From Cladorhizidae sp. MBARI D1340-BT2 (Eukaryota > Porifera > Demospongiae > Poecilosclerida > Cladorhizidae), in NCBI GenBank assembly GCA_028752905.1, contig JAQNBH010000009.1, positions 30,176,976 to 30,240,975 on the forward strand: 64,000 bases of DNA, given 5' to 3'. Positions 47,880-59,499 of this stretch are shown here, piece after piece. The notes beneath the pieces are model-generated. The model did not search any database, was not told the DNA's origin, and worked only from the letters and a program-made list of their open reading frames with translations. Every line of letters starts with the position of its first letter. Position 1 is the stretch's first letter. Position numbers and translations under genes: made by a program.

Positions 47880-50504
47880 CGTAGTGTCCCTTAAGCGCCT
47901 GAACTGGACAATGCTGAGAGGCCTAAAGGCATGGTCCACTGCCACATCACCCTCTTGGATGATACTGTTTTAAACTGAATTATTGATGTACGATTATGTA
48001 CACATAGCTAGGTAAAAGTACTCGATAGCTAGCTCTAGTTTAGAACTTTAATTAAATATTGTTATACCTTTCTTGCATGTTTTTGTCTCTTATAAACCTA
48101 TAGCATGACATGACCTTACAGCTGTAGAAAACCTTGTACACTATAGCCCCAGATAGCTATATAGTTGGTAGAGAAACTTTCTCACCACCCCTATATTAAT
48201 ATTATTAGGTCTGGAGAGTCACTCATTTTTGGGGGGCATTTATGTTGCCTGGTTGCCTTTGTAGCCATTGATTGATGATCAACATCAACTTGCCTAAGGC
48301 AGTTGATTCATTTGTCAAAGACAAGTAAGGAATAGTCAGGTTTGTTATTGTGAGGCTATTGTGGAGGCTATATAGTTCACATTTCTTGTAGTGACAGATA
48401 CTGCCACACATCGACACCATGATGCTACCCACTCCCACCTGAATTTTATAGTAGTAGCAATAGTAGTTGTACTAGTACAATGATCTTCTCGGTAATTAAC
48501 TTGGAAATTTACTCTCTCGACATTTTGACTAGATGCTCTAGCCTTCATCAGGAATAATATTAGGAATATTAGTACTCAGCCAACTCTCAGTTGACAGTAT
48601 AGACTTTCTCGATGATCGACAAAAATTTACTCACTCAATGATTATGCTATTGATGCTCTATCTTTGATCAGGCATAATGAATAATTATTACAAGAAAACA
48701 ATCTTTTCCAACAAACTGCTAAGAAAGAAGGGAGCAAAAAATCTATATAGCCAAGTACAGTTTGATGACCCAGTAACATTTAAATCATCATTCTAAATGT
48801 ATAAAACTGGTGAGCATAGTTTTCAGCGTTAAAAGCTCACACGATTAAATGAGCTATTTGCCTTTGCTGTTTGAGGGAAGTGCTAGTGCATTTGCTGCTC
48901 GGTGCAAACCTACCAACTTAAGCTGGCTTCACCCTACACAGCTGGATCAGAGCCTAGCAACAATTCCGGGACAGAGCCAAGCATGGATGGCCAATGGATA
49001 TCTAATTGTTTTGGCTAATTGCAAACAAAAAAACAATTGTTGTCATGCACACCAAAAGCATATCGAGTCTGGTCAGCACAAGTGGTGGAGCTAGCAACTT
49101 CAAAGTTAATAATTGGGCAGGGTTATTATAAAATGTACAATCACCAGTGCCTCACTCTAACTAAATGTTGGTTGTATACTCATACATGAACCTTCCCCAG
49201 TCAAACTTAGGATCCTTGCAATGGGGTGGAGGTGGCGTGATAAATCCAGAGCTATCAAACTCACATTCTGAGTATTCCCTGTCAGACATTTACAAGAATG
49301 CAAGTGCTTGCAACCTTTGGCATGCACTTAGGGACAGCACAATATAAATTATCGACTGCCAGTATTCACCAGTGTTTCCAGTTCCATGTGTTGAGCGGTG
49401 GAAATGGAGTGAAACTTTATCCTTCATTCTCATGCTCTGAAGTCTTTTCATGAGTGAGCAAGCAAGATCCAATTTCCACTCCCTGTATGCCTTACTCCCC
49501 ACACACACAATACCATGAAAAATAACATACCTGTATATCAACTAATTTAGTAATAATGCCTTCATGACGGTGTAATTGATGTCATAGCCAATGTCGTATT
49601 AGCACCACTTTAAAGATTTTCCATCTTCACATGATGTCATGCATGTGGATCCTTGCCCTAGCCTAGCATACAGTCACCATTGATTCTCCCGTGCCCTAAT
49701 CTCAATAACTTTTTTTCCTTGCCCTTGCACTAGGCTCTTGGTAACGTGATAACTTTGCCGTAGTCGTAGGCTCTTGGTAATGCATACCTATGCCCTTTCC
49801 CCAGAATTTTCAGAACACTTTTCTTGAACTTGATATCAAGTTGATGGCATATACCTCTAGAAATATTGTGTTGAGGGTTGTAATGATATTAGCAGTGAAT
49901 ATTTAATAGGAGATGGAGACGATCAAGATACAGGAAGCGGGAAAAGAACCGAAAAGGCTTCTCAAATTAAAAGTAAACTTTATCTCAGATAAAGTAAAGT
50001 CCAATTTCAATGCTTGTTGTGTAGGTAATTACTACACTTGATAGCTGTAGCCAGTTGTTGCTTTGAATTATGAATTCAAACAACATCAATATTGATTGTT
50101 CCAAATGATTGATGACTAGGACTACTTTAGCTGTGTTGTGTCTTATAATTGATTGTCACTGTTAAATTAATACACAGTAACAACTCGGTCATGTGATGGA
50201 TCTGTCAAGCCACACCTCATGCTCATGTACATTATTTTTCATGATGTGTGTTCTCATTGGTGTGGCATGGGCTCTATGCTATTCGCTTCTCTCTCTCCTG
50301 TCAATAGATTTTAGCGCAGCCATAGTTACTCAGAAGAGAAGGAAGGCTAGTCCTCACTACCAAGGATAAGCTGAAGGTCCATCTATCAAGAAGAAGGGGA
50401 GAACCTTAACCCGAGTGTGGCAGCCAAAGTCGACACTGTCCATGATATCATGAAGAATGAGGGAACCTGCATATCTCCTCACTGAAGTTCGATCAGTGCC
50501 TGCA
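47880..50504. other. Stretch with no recognised gene
   Basis: AT-rich sequence containing the two dispersed motifs at 48490-48680. Short frames such as 48849-49094 and 49290-49541 show no domain. Near 50310-50470 the plus-strand frame VTQKRRKASPHYQG is basic and resembles the short frames in the MITE at 5173, but the link is weak. Near 49650-49800 degenerate CCTAG/CTAGGCTCTTGG repeats occur. Confidence 0.35.
48490..48680 (-). repeat. Dispersed retroposon-like motif, two copies outside the palindrome
   Basis: One good copy at about 48505-48560 (ACTCTCTCGACATTTTGACT, then ATGCTCTAGCCTTCATCAGG) is followed by a degenerate one at about 48620-48680 (GATGCTCTATCTTTGATCAG). The motif is therefore a genome repeat and not specific to the palindrome. 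Confidence 0.6.
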
Positions 50505-51165
50505 CTAAGATAACAAAGTCTCGACAAGAATGTCGATAATGATCATTTTTCCAAACATTTCAGCTGTCGGAGCTGAGTCCGATACATTTGGATCGCGCCT
50601 GTGTCTCTCACAAGGACTAAACCTAGGGACATGACGAAAACCTACAATCTCATTTTTATGCAGAGTTATGGATAGCTGGTGTCGATAACTAACATAGTTG
50701 GGTTTCAACACAAATGGAGTGTCAAATCCAAATGATCTGGATACCATATATTCTATTGTGACCTCCGGCTCATGTGACCAATGGGGAATGGTAACTACCA
50801 GACAACATCCTTCATTGCTTATGCATGTGCATGTTGAAGTGTGCAATTGGTGCTTCTAGTTAAGCAATTAGCACAATTTTATGCAATGACAAGATCAAGT
50901 CTAAAATGAAGTGATATGAAGTGATGCAAAGCTGTGATAATACACAAACTTAGGCCTGTCCCAGTGCATCAAGATCGGGCACAATGCCTGGGTTATCTAT
51001 ACGTCTATGAAGGTCAAATTTCTTGATACCTAATCTTGACTCTGACTACAAGACTGGGAGAGCATGAACTCTGAGGCTACTATATCCCTCATGCGTGTTG
51101 ACTGTTGAGGATAAGCTTTATCTCGAGCAGCTTTTTCCAGAAATCTGGAAGTGATAGGATGGTAT
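50505..51165 (-). repeat. Inverted repeat of 59500-60147, with 113-codon frame
   Basis: About 650 bases that reappear in reverse complement at 59500-60147. The minus-strand frame 50846-50505 is open here: VTIPHWSHEPEVTIEYMVSR, SFGFDTPFVLKPNYVSYRHQ, GFRHVPRFSPCERHRRDPNV. The other copy is broken after VPRF. I do not recognise the protein. Outside the frame the repeat includes AAGCTTATCCTCAACAGTCA and GCATCAAGATCGGGC-like blocks in both copies. It may be part of a mobile element associated with the GINGER-like copy A5. Confidence 0.75.
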
Positions 51166-51983
51166 AATGAGGAATATGTGGGATGTGCTCGGTTAATATT
51201 TGTGCTATGCCCTCTGCTTTGTGACTCTGCTTCAATTGGTATCTTGAGTGGGAATCCTCACATGTGCCAGATTAACACTAGACCTCTGTTGACTCCCATT
51301 TGCCGGCAAATTACCTACTAGTTTGATGACCCGCTGCACTATTGTGACTGACCTAGTTTATTTACAGGAGTTGTAGACATTACCTGCGATATTGGGGAAT
51401 TAGTTCTCAATCTCTCATCCCTTCATCATCAAAATCACTGGCACACACCATACCATCACAACTATGACCACCACTAGATAAGCTTGGGTTACATAGTCAA
51501 CTATGTGTTGCTTTGTGGACTTCTAACTAACACACAAAGACCAACATACTCTCTAACTATGCACACACACACTACTACAGACACACTAACCACACCACAT
51601 ACATACATATATACATAATCCACAATCACACTCACTCACACACACACACATTCACTCACTGACACACACACACACACATATTGCCACACAAACACACATA
51701 CATATGCACAAGGAGAGACACTATAACGGCTTCACCATAAGAAGCCATCTGGCTGTGGCCTTATGTATAGGCAGCCCATTATTAGCTACATATGATCTGC
51801 ATCTTTACCACACACTATAGCAGAAAAATTCTATCTCTTTGCTGTATTTTCAGCATTGAAATGGTAAATGGTCTGCAATTGGTTTCCTGATAGAGCTAGC
51901 TATTACCAGATCCAATGCCCAATCATACCAGTCTTTTCACCGGATTCAATTCCCAATCACCAATACACAAATCTTTTCACCAG
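51166..51983. other. Stretch with CA-rich low-complexity sequence
   Basis: No gene recognised. 51540-51720 is rich in CACA/ACTC units. Around 51900-51990 there are repeated ATTACCAGATCCAATGCC and CACCAGATCCAATGCC blocks. Confidence 0.5.
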
Positions 51984-51984
51984 A

Positions 51985-52115
51985 TCCAATGCCTGAGGCA
52001 TCAGAAATGCCCCCTAGCCCTAGATTTAGCCTTAGTCCAGGCCTTAGTCAGTCTCCCAGCCCTAGCCCAAGACTTAGCCCTAGCCAAATGCCTATCCCTA
52101 GGCCTAGCCTAGCAT
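51985..52115 (+). repeat. Degenerate CCTAGCCCTAG-type repeat
   Basis: Short degenerate units such as TAGCCCTAGATTTAGCC, TAGTCCAGGCCTTAG and TAGCCCAAGACTTAGCC. Similar in wording to the 24-base array at 56026-56340, so the two may share an origin. Confidence 0.7.
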
Positions 52116-52479
52116 AACAGTCTTTATCTCTTGCAAACTAGGGACTAGTGCAATAAAGACTTACAGCAATCGATGGCCTGGTATCAATTGGTCAGAAAAA
52201 TTGTAATGAGCTTTTGTACGGTTAACAGAAGTCTACTCAAGATATGTTAAATATTATAAATGTATAACATACATATATTTATATACATCTTCAGGTATTT
52301 ATCAAGCCTCAAGGTAGCAAGCACCAAATATGCTCTTGTCATCTCTCTGGGGTTAGGGTAGGCACATGTAGCAAGCACTGAGGAGATAGACTGTGACAAA
52401 ATCATATGTGGAGCCGACAAGAAGGAGAGCGATGGCATTCCAATTAGATGCTTGGATGGAGCTGAGTCAAGGAGTTAGA

Positions 52480-52830
52480 AGTTGTTAGAGCATCCAAGCA
52501 TCACTAACAACAATAGCTAAAGTAGAATCAGCAGCTGAAGAACAACACATTCAGCACATCCCCACCTGGAACTAGCTCTAACTAAGCAGAGGCAGAAGCT
52601 GGAGAGAAAAACAGAGAGAACATACCTAGAGCTCGCTCTAACATGCCAACATCATTGCTAGTATCACGAACAATAATAGTTAAAGCAGAGCGAGCAGCTG
52701 GAGAGCAACACAGTCAGCACATTCCGACCTAGAGGTATCTCTAACTAAGCAGTGCCAGTAAATGGAGAGAAACACAGACAGCACATCCTCACCTAGAGCT
52801 AGCTCTAACATGCCAACATCATTTCAAGTA
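52480..52830. repeat. Imperfect tandem repeat, ~165-base unit
   Basis: Two copies of a block with AGAGCAACACAGTCAGCACA-like, CTCTAACTAAGCAG, AGCTCGCTCTAACATGCC and GCCAACATCATT segments in the same order; a partial third may precede. Confidence 0.7.
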
Positions 52831-52910
52831 ATCTCAGGAAATGAATAACATGGACGTGCATTATTTAGATTTGTAGGTGCAAATTCCATGATGCAAGTGT
52901 CACATGCATC

Positions 52911-52953
52911 TGCTTTTTTTTTGGGGGGGGGGAGGGGGGGGGGAAAGGGGGCG
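52911..52953 (+). other. Poly-T / poly-G tract
   Basis: A T run followed by G runs broken by single A or AAA, ending GGGGGCGG. Four or more G runs could form a G-quadruplex; slippage or assembly error is also possible. Confidence 0.7.
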
Positions 52954-53089
52954 GAAGTTTAAGCTTCCTTGATGCTGCCTACATAGTTTACAATATGTAT
53001 CATATATATGGTGTTTTTGAATAGAGCACACCATTGGGTATTGGTCTGTTGCATTGTTGAGTGCATGCTCATCAGTGAAACTCCGTTAG

Positions 53090-53290
53090 GTAATATCACA
53101 TATTGTAAATATATGTCACATCTTCATGCAGGTATTGTAAATATATATCACATCTTCAGGCAGGTATTGTAAATATATATCTCATCTTCAGGAAGTTGTT
53201 GCAAGCAGGTATTATAAATATATATCACATCTTCAGGCAGGTATTGTACACATTTTCAGGCAGGTATTGTAAATATATATCACAAGTTGA
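53090..53290 (+). repeat. Tandem repeat, ~32-base unit
   Basis: Five to six units of GGTATTGTAAATATATATCA followed by CATCTTCAGGCA, with some truncated units. Confidence 0.9.
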
Positions 53291-53379
53291 TGTATGGACA
53301 TGTCAGTTGAGGGCAGACCCATCAACATGGACCATGGATGACCATTAGGCATTAATACATAGAGTACTGAGGGAACATT

Positions 53380-53700
53380 ACCAAGTAATGTCGCACCAAA
53401 CAGACTTAGATATTATAATATGTGGGCCTACCCAGTTATATATATGGAACTTTGCTGAGTGTATGTAAGAATGTGTGACATCCTGTTTCCTGGGAAGTCA
53501 GGGTATAAGAACCCTGACTGACCAAGGTTCAGGAGCTTTGCCTTGTCCTGTAATTGCAACCTTGTGTCTTCATTAATAATCTAAATTCTCTGATTGCAAG
53601 ATACGGGTGCTATTTACATAAGCATAGCTCTGGTGGCAGCAATTGATACCATCACTTGAGAGTTTGACTGGACTAACCCTCAACACATGGTGGCAGCAGT
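53380..53700 (+). mobile_element. LTR-like leader of retrotransposon
   Basis: A promoter-like GGGTATAAGAACCCTGACTG at about 53500, AATAAT-type polyadenylation-like sequence near 53572, then two TGGTGGCAGCA primer-site-like sequences at 53632 and 53689, followed by gag. This order is that of a 5' LTR and leader. LTR ends and a 3' LTR were not identified. Confidence 0.45.
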
Positions 53701-53863
53701 GCAGAACACAATCACCATCACTAACCATCACTACCAACCGAAGCATGGATCCAAGCATCGTCCAAACACGTTCAAAGTCCGACAAGATCAGCGACAAGAA
53801 GACAGAACAGACAGCAACTAGTTCATTCAACACTGAAGCGACTGCCGACTCTATGGCACTGCT

Positions 53864-54724
53864 ATGGCAACTATGATAGCATCAATGAATCAGGAAAGGG
53901 AGGAGAGGTTGAGAACAACAATGGAGCATGCAAAGGAAGAAAAGCAGCAAAATGACCTGCAAACAAAATTGGTAGAGGAAAATGCAGCCTTCTACAAGCT
54001 CACAAGAGAGTTCCAACAAACCAGTACTTCTGCAAGGGAATCTGAGCAATTGAAGAGAACAGCACTGCAGGCACTGCACAAAATGGATGAACTAATTGAC
54101 CCAGAAGCTTACCTGAGAAACTTTGAACAAACACTAACAGAGGTGGGACTTCCAGTAACAGAGAGGATCAATATATTACGGAAGCAAGTCTCCGGGAAAT
54201 TGATGGAAGCTTTTCAGGAACTGGACCTGAGCGTACATTAATAAACATTGAAGACTTCGCTGCTTGAGCATCTGGGTTGTACAGATACTAGAGCCATAAA
54301 AACTATTTGGAGAGACACACCAAAAGACAACCTGTCACCTAGACACAATCTCACTCCGATTACGAAGAGCATCAAGAGATTCGCAATGCAGATGGAAAGC
54401 AAAAAGGACTTCACGATGGAGATGTTTCGAGGAACGTTGACGCTTTACTATTCCCCAGAGGTATGCCATGCAGTGAGAGGTAATACTTACAAGGATACTC
54501 CGGAGATCATCGATGAGCTGGAAGCTACTTGGGAATCAAAATCCTTTCACGAAAGAAGCAAGATGCACAAGAGACAATTGGAGGGACAACACTCCGGCAG
54601 AAAGATGGCCTACAACAATCCCAGGAAACAGACACCTACTAATGGATCAGGTGGGCACCTAACTAAGGGTAGAGATGGGGGTTCCCCCATTGAGCATCAG
54701 GGAAGGATGGAGTCTCAAAAATAA
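53864..54724 (+). pseudogene. Retrotransposon gag, split by a stop
   Basis: The first frame, 53864-54241, begins MATMIASMNQEREERLRTTM, has a coiled-coil-like Glu/Lys/Gln-rich region, then IDPEAYLRNFEQTLTEVGLP and LRKQVSGKLMEAFQELDL, typical of gag capsids. A stop separates it from 54248-54724: SLLEHLGCTDTRAIKTIW, FAMQMESKKDFTMEMFRG, DTPEIIDELEATWESKSFHE. No zinc knuckle or pol follows. The related capsid order suggests the same broad SCAN-like gag class as the Gypsy remnant in the palindrome, but with clearly different sequence. Confidence 0.65.
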
Positions 54725-56025
54725 AACATTCATTAAATCAAGAAAATAGAACAATAGAGTATCCACCTGTATGGATCTTTTGAATGGAAGACCTCTGATG
54801 TCCCAATATTTGTACCAGCACTTGTAGGCAATCCAGGGTCTAAAGTTACAGTAATCAAAATAATTATAAATCAAGAATGCATTCATACTATATATGTAGG
54901 GATGATAAATCACAGCTGTATCGTGGTCCTCTAAATAATAAAGTGCGTGTATCTATAAAGAACATTATCAGTCTCCAGAGCTCCAAGTTTCTGTTTAACT
55001 TGACACTGAAACACAATGAACATTAGCTGAGAAAAATGAGAGATAAAAAACACATCTCATGGTATATATATATTTCTTGGCAATTCTTCATCTGATGTTT
55101 GTCAAAAGTTATAGAAGTTCTAAAACTGCTAGGGTGTTAGAGTAGTCGGCATCTAGGGCTAGAGGCTCCTATTGATGACAAGTACAAACTTTGGCTTTCT
55201 ATTTCAAAAAGGTTGTGATAAATAACTGAATACAGAAAAATTATGGTGATCTTGGTGGTCTTGGCTTCAGTTCAGGCTCTCGAGAGTGGCTCCCCAGCAG
55301 CCAGGGAAGTCCATTCCGATTCAACTGCTAACATTCTGGTGCCAGGCAGTGCAATGAAAAGAACAAGTTGTCGGAGATTCTGTGTTTGTGTTTTAATATG
55401 GCTGGCAATATTGCTTAACATGTTTCTAGTGCTTCCACTAGATCTGGATCCTTGCCTTTCCATAACGAGCATCACAACAAAGTTAATTTTTTGGCCCAAG
55501 CTACCTTTTTGAAAAAGACAGTGTTAGGATCATTCCAGACGACTTAGTTCCTTTCGTAGCAGTGGCTTAATTTTGAAGGTCGAGTGCCCTGTTATCTTTG
55601 CTTGACAGTTGTGACAAGGATAGTCCATGAAGGTTTGAATCTCTAATGCTATGTAAATAAGAATGGAATTGCTAACTGGATAATATTTATAACTTTATGC
55701 TGGCGTACAGTCAGGTAGGTAATTAGTACTTGTAGTTATGTATTTGGAAATATGCAATAGTTTCCTACAAGCAGCATAAACAGATGCAGTATTACAAGCA
55801 TTGTGTGTAGTATTAGCTACCTGCACAACAACACGCAATTTAAGCGAGATGCTTAGCTGTTCTTAGCAATGGCTACTAAACCATCATTCCTCGAATTATT
55901 TCCTAGACAGGGATTTGGAATCAGCAGCCACAACGACCATAGTGATAGGAATTCTTATAAGTTGCTGAAGTTTATGAGGGAAGATGATTCCAAGATATAA
56001 GCAGTTACAAAAAGTATAATTAACT
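54725..56025. other. Stretch with no recognised gene
   Basis: The 89-codon frame at 55243-55512 has a hydrophobic segment (FCVCVLIWLAILLNMFLVLP) but overlaps a repeat-like block (GGTGGTCTTGGCTTCAG, CAGGCTCTCGAGAG) also seen near 5960 and 33050. I do not support it as a gene. Confidence 0.35.
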
Positions 56026-56340
56026 CTACTCCAAGCCTAAGCCTTAACTCTAGTCCAAGCCTTAGCCTTAACTCTAGTCCAAGCCTTAGCCTTAACTCTA
56101 GTCCAAGCCTTAGCCTTAACTCTAGTCCAAGCCTTAGCCTTAACTCTAGTCCAAGCCTTAGCCTTAACTCTAGTCCAAGCCTTAGCCTTAACTCTAGTCC
56201 AAGCCTTAGCCTTAACTCTAGTCCAAGCCCTAGCCTTAACTATAGTCCAAGCCTTAGCCTTAATTCTAGCCCAAGCCTTAGCCTTAACTCTAGTCCAAGC
56301 CTTAGCCTTAACTCTAGTCCAAGCCTTAGCATCGCTCTAA
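56026..56340 (+). repeat. Minisatellite, 24-base unit
   Basis: About twelve nearly identical units of CTTAACTCTAGTCCAAGCC + TTAGC, with a few single-base variants near 56220-56280. Twenty-four is divisible by three, so each strand has frames that stay in phase across units, but TAA or TAG stops recur and it is not coding as read. Confidence 0.95.
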
Positions 56341-56970
56341 TCTATGTTAAGTGTGAATTGGTGTTGATTGAACCTCACACTCCTTGGGTTGTTAGGGTCA
56401 CATTCATAGTCCTTCTAAAGGCTGGTTCACAATATGACGTGAACCATCCTGAAATATTAACTAGAATACCCTAAGATATTTTTAACAAGTACAATAGCCA
56501 GGTTAAGAAGGCAAGCAGGCTCTGTGCCATAACAAGACACAGTGTATGGCAAACCAATGAAATTTCAGTTACCACTTAATATCAAGTGATTTTGCATAAA
56601 AATAATGGCATACTGAATAGAGAACTCTTGATTAGTGGCACAAGAAGCTTGACTACAAAAATTACTCCCCTGATAAATTGTACAAACTGTACATAATGAA
56701 AAGTACAATTAGATTATCTCTATTTCTTAGTAACTTACTAGATATATGCACATCTCTGCTCTGAAGATGAAATGATAAAATAATATTAAAAAAGGATAAA
56801 TGTCAAATGCGTGTGTATACTCTAACTTTACCTGATACCTGACATTGAGAAGTTCCTTTTTGGCTTTCTGTGTTGTCAAGACGACCTACAGTTTCAAAGA
56901 CACACTATCAAAGTAAGTTTATAACATGAGCATATTTAGAAGTCAAGCAAATGTTGTTATTGGGTGTACA
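56341..56970. other. Stretch with no recognised gene
   Basis: AT-rich sequence without domain-bearing frames, obvious repeats or RNA genes. Confidence 0.4.
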
Positions 56971-56974
56971 TACT

Positions 56975-57965
56975 TGCCATAAGTAAATTCCGGGACATTT
57001 CCGACGCGAATTTCCAACCACGCCCCCTCAATAGCATGCGAGTTTCCCTGTCCCCATGATGTTATTATTTACCCTATATTTTACAATTTCATTATATTTC
57101 TTTTATTTATATTGTTTTATTTATACCTTTGTCTTTCTCCTGAAATTCTTTCCCTTTCACCGGCCCAACACCTTTTTTTTTTTTTTAATTCTTTTTTTTC
57201 ATAATTTTTTTTGTAACCATTACATTTTGAAACAAAGCATATCATTCGATTGCAAATTGAAAGAGCTATAACTTGGTATATGAATCAGCTCTATTCAAAT
57301 AGGCAAACAAAAGTTACGCATCTCTATGTCTACAACAGTAAAAAAGTCACTAACAACAAATCTGACTTTTTTCTCTACTCCGTAGGATTTTGATTGATAG
57401 CGAGTCTGTAGTAGATAGCTGTGCAGCTTTCCACCGAAGAAGAGCATCCAGAAGTTATAGGGACGGTCACAGTGAAGTAAAGTCATCATTGTCCAAAAAA
57501 ATATATAATTATATTTTTGTTGCCGTGACCAGTTCGGAATCACCTGCTACCTGGAATTTTTCTTGGATTGTAATTTTAAACTATCTTACGCGCACCCCCT
57601 GGTAAAAAATTAAATCTGTAGCTCTGTTCACGAGCGATGTCGAATTCGCGCCTTATGGCGGTGAGAGTGTTTCCGTCAAAATGGCATTCTCTCTTTCTGC
57701 TTCTTTGCTACACTGGCCATTTTGCTGGTTGGGAAGTTTCACGTGCATGCCACACCTCCAATCGAAACAAGGTCAAAGGTTTGGCAAACCAGCTGGAATT
57801 GTTTTTCTCTCCTAAAAAGTGTCCTTTTTTTTTTACTTTGGGACTGCAGTGGCCGAGTGGAAGCGCAAGGTGCGCGTATCAGTAAATTCCAGGACATAAC
57901 CGGGACAAGGACACCACCGGGACAATGCCTAAAATTCGGGACTGTCCCGGCCATTCCGGGACGGT
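56975..57965. repeat. CCGGGACA-type repeat split by a MITE
   Basis: AAGTAAATTCCGGGACATTT at 56980 and AGTAAATTCCAGGACATAAC at 57881 start alike. The second continues into CCGGGACAATGCC, GGGACTGTCCCGGCC and TTCCGGGACGG. This looks like one repeat family in two pieces, with the 57152-57669 element between them. Confidence 0.5.
57152..57669. mobile_element. piggyBac-like MITE without clear TTAA
   Basis: Ends CCCTTTCACCGGCCC and, inverted, CACTCTCACCGCCATAAGGC, very like those of piggyBac elements 1 and 2. The subterminal GAGCGATGTCG recalls the AGCGATCGATT of element 1. The flanks read CTTT and TTTC rather than TTAA, so insertion or later change is unclear. No transposase coding is seen. Confidence 0.5.
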
Positions 57966-58019
57966 TGGCGTGTAGAGTAGCATGCCCTATCTGGTTGGAC
58001 TCGTATTTCTAAATGTCGG

Positions 58020-58165
58020 ATGGCAAACTCATAAAGCTCATATCTCAACAGGATTCAAGGCTTGCTAGGAGTCTTTTTTTAACCCCAGCAGCAGATGCTG
58101 TTTTAGGACTAGACTGGTTACAACAAGTGCCCATTGGAAAGTTGACAACTTTGACATTTCAGTAA
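58020..58165 (+). pseudogene. Possible retropepsin fragment of an LTR element
   Basis: Frame with SLFLTPAADAVLGLDWLQQV ending in a stop. A '(I/V)LG(L/M)DWL' block is common at the end of Gypsy-type aspartic proteases. Only about 40 codons, no active-site triad seen; tentative. Confidence 0.3.
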
Positions 58166-58799
58166 TCCTGAGAACAAGAACAACTAGCTAAAGCCCATGC
58201 GGCAGCTTCGCAATCAAAATTTAGTTTCAAACTTTATTGCAGATTATCATTAGCAATGTGTATGTGAATAACATGAGTGGGCATCATTTGGAATAACCAG
58301 CTTCATGATGAAAGTACCCACAATACAAACTCTCGGGTTTTAATTGCCAATATATTAATTGTATATAATTACAGTAATGTAAATTGTTTGAACATTTATA
58401 TGTAAGCTTTAAGCACGATTCTCTAAGATATAATTTTATGCAAATCTTTTTATGAATGCTAAAAATGATTTTTTACCCCAGTTCCAAAGGAATAGCATAT
58501 CACAATGAAAATGAACAGACAGGTCAATAGGCAAGATATAAAAATACGTTAAGTCATAACTATGCACTTGAAACAAGTCTTTCCTCAGATGTTACTTATG
58601 AAAAGCAGCATAATAGGACACAGACCCTCCCCATTGATCATGACTCTTCAAAATTGAATGATGATGCATATTTAATAATCTGCCTACCAAGTTTGGCAAT
58701 GATCCTCCGAGACAGTCATACATACAAATGCACAAACAGACATGAGCACAAACAAAACCCTGCCATGCATGCTTGTGGCCATCACCTCCCACATATCCA

Positions 58800-59290
58800 T
58801 GTTATGCACATACAGAAATAAATGTCTGGACACCATGCCTTATATAGTATGATTGCTTAACATATCTTGATTCATAGTGAATCAAGTCCTTCTTCTGATC
58901 AGTGATAGTGTGAGAGTTCTCCGAAACTTTCTCCTTCAGATCAACGACATTTTGAGAGCTCTCTGAAAGTTGCTTCTTCAGATCAACGATACATTGAGAG
59001 TTCTCTGAAAGTTGCTCCTTCAGATCAATGACACTTTGAGAGCTCTCTGAAAGTTCTTCCTTCAGATCAATGACACTTTGAGAGCTCTCTGAAAGTTCTT
59101 CCTTCAGATCAATGACACTTTGAGAGCTCTATGAAAGTTGCTTCTTCAGATCAAGGACTCTTTGAGAGCTCTCCAACTCCACTATTGAAAAACTCAGATT
59201 AAACTGGTTCTTTGATCATCAGTATGAAGCTCATCTTCGAGTCGCTTTCGCTTTTCAGTAGCACGGTCACGTTTACGTTGCTCTGCCTAT
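58800..59290 (-). pseudogene. Coiled-coil protein with 20-residue repeats, one stop
   Basis: On the minus strand an exon-like stretch has six to seven repeats of 20 residues (60 bases each) of the form SSQSVIDLKEELSE, e.g. SSQSVIDLKEQLSE, NSQCIVDLKKQLSE and SSQNVVDLKEKVSE, ending DQKKDLIHYES and a C-terminal tail to TAA near 58797. The heptad-like spacing of V, I, L and L predicts a coiled coil. One TAG interrupts it near 59128, where the other repeats have GAG. Upstream, RKRDRATEKRKRLEDELHTD (about 59285-59223) is a basic/acidic helix, joined after a one-base shift through FNLSFSIVELESSQ. No catalytic domain was seen. It could be an active gene with a variant or sequencing error, or a recent pseudogene. 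Confidence 0.6.
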
Positions 59291-59499
59291 ATCAAGTCCT
59301 ATCACAAAAAGTGTGTCTTTTGGTTATTGTATACATCTATAATCAGTGAGTTGACAGTTACATCATAAAAAATATCCATACACTCTGCACACATGTTGTT
59401 AAATGGAGCTGCTTAATATCAGTGACTGCTGGAAAAGAAGTACTTAAATATAAAAACTAATTGTAATACAAGTGAAGAGTTAAAGATATACTTAAGGGA

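Noticed and set aside
53090..53290. CRISPR-like array
   Set aside because: Units are contiguous with no unique spacers, and the genome is eukaryotic.
55243..55512. Small secreted or membrane protein with a hydrophobic segment
   Set aside because: Overlaps a repeat-like block seen elsewhere, and has no splice, homology or conservation support.
57850..57860. tRNA A-box-like TGGCCGAGTGG, as for tRNA-Leu/Ser or a SINE head
   Set aside because: No matching B box, no acceptor-stem pairing and no SINE body found nearby.
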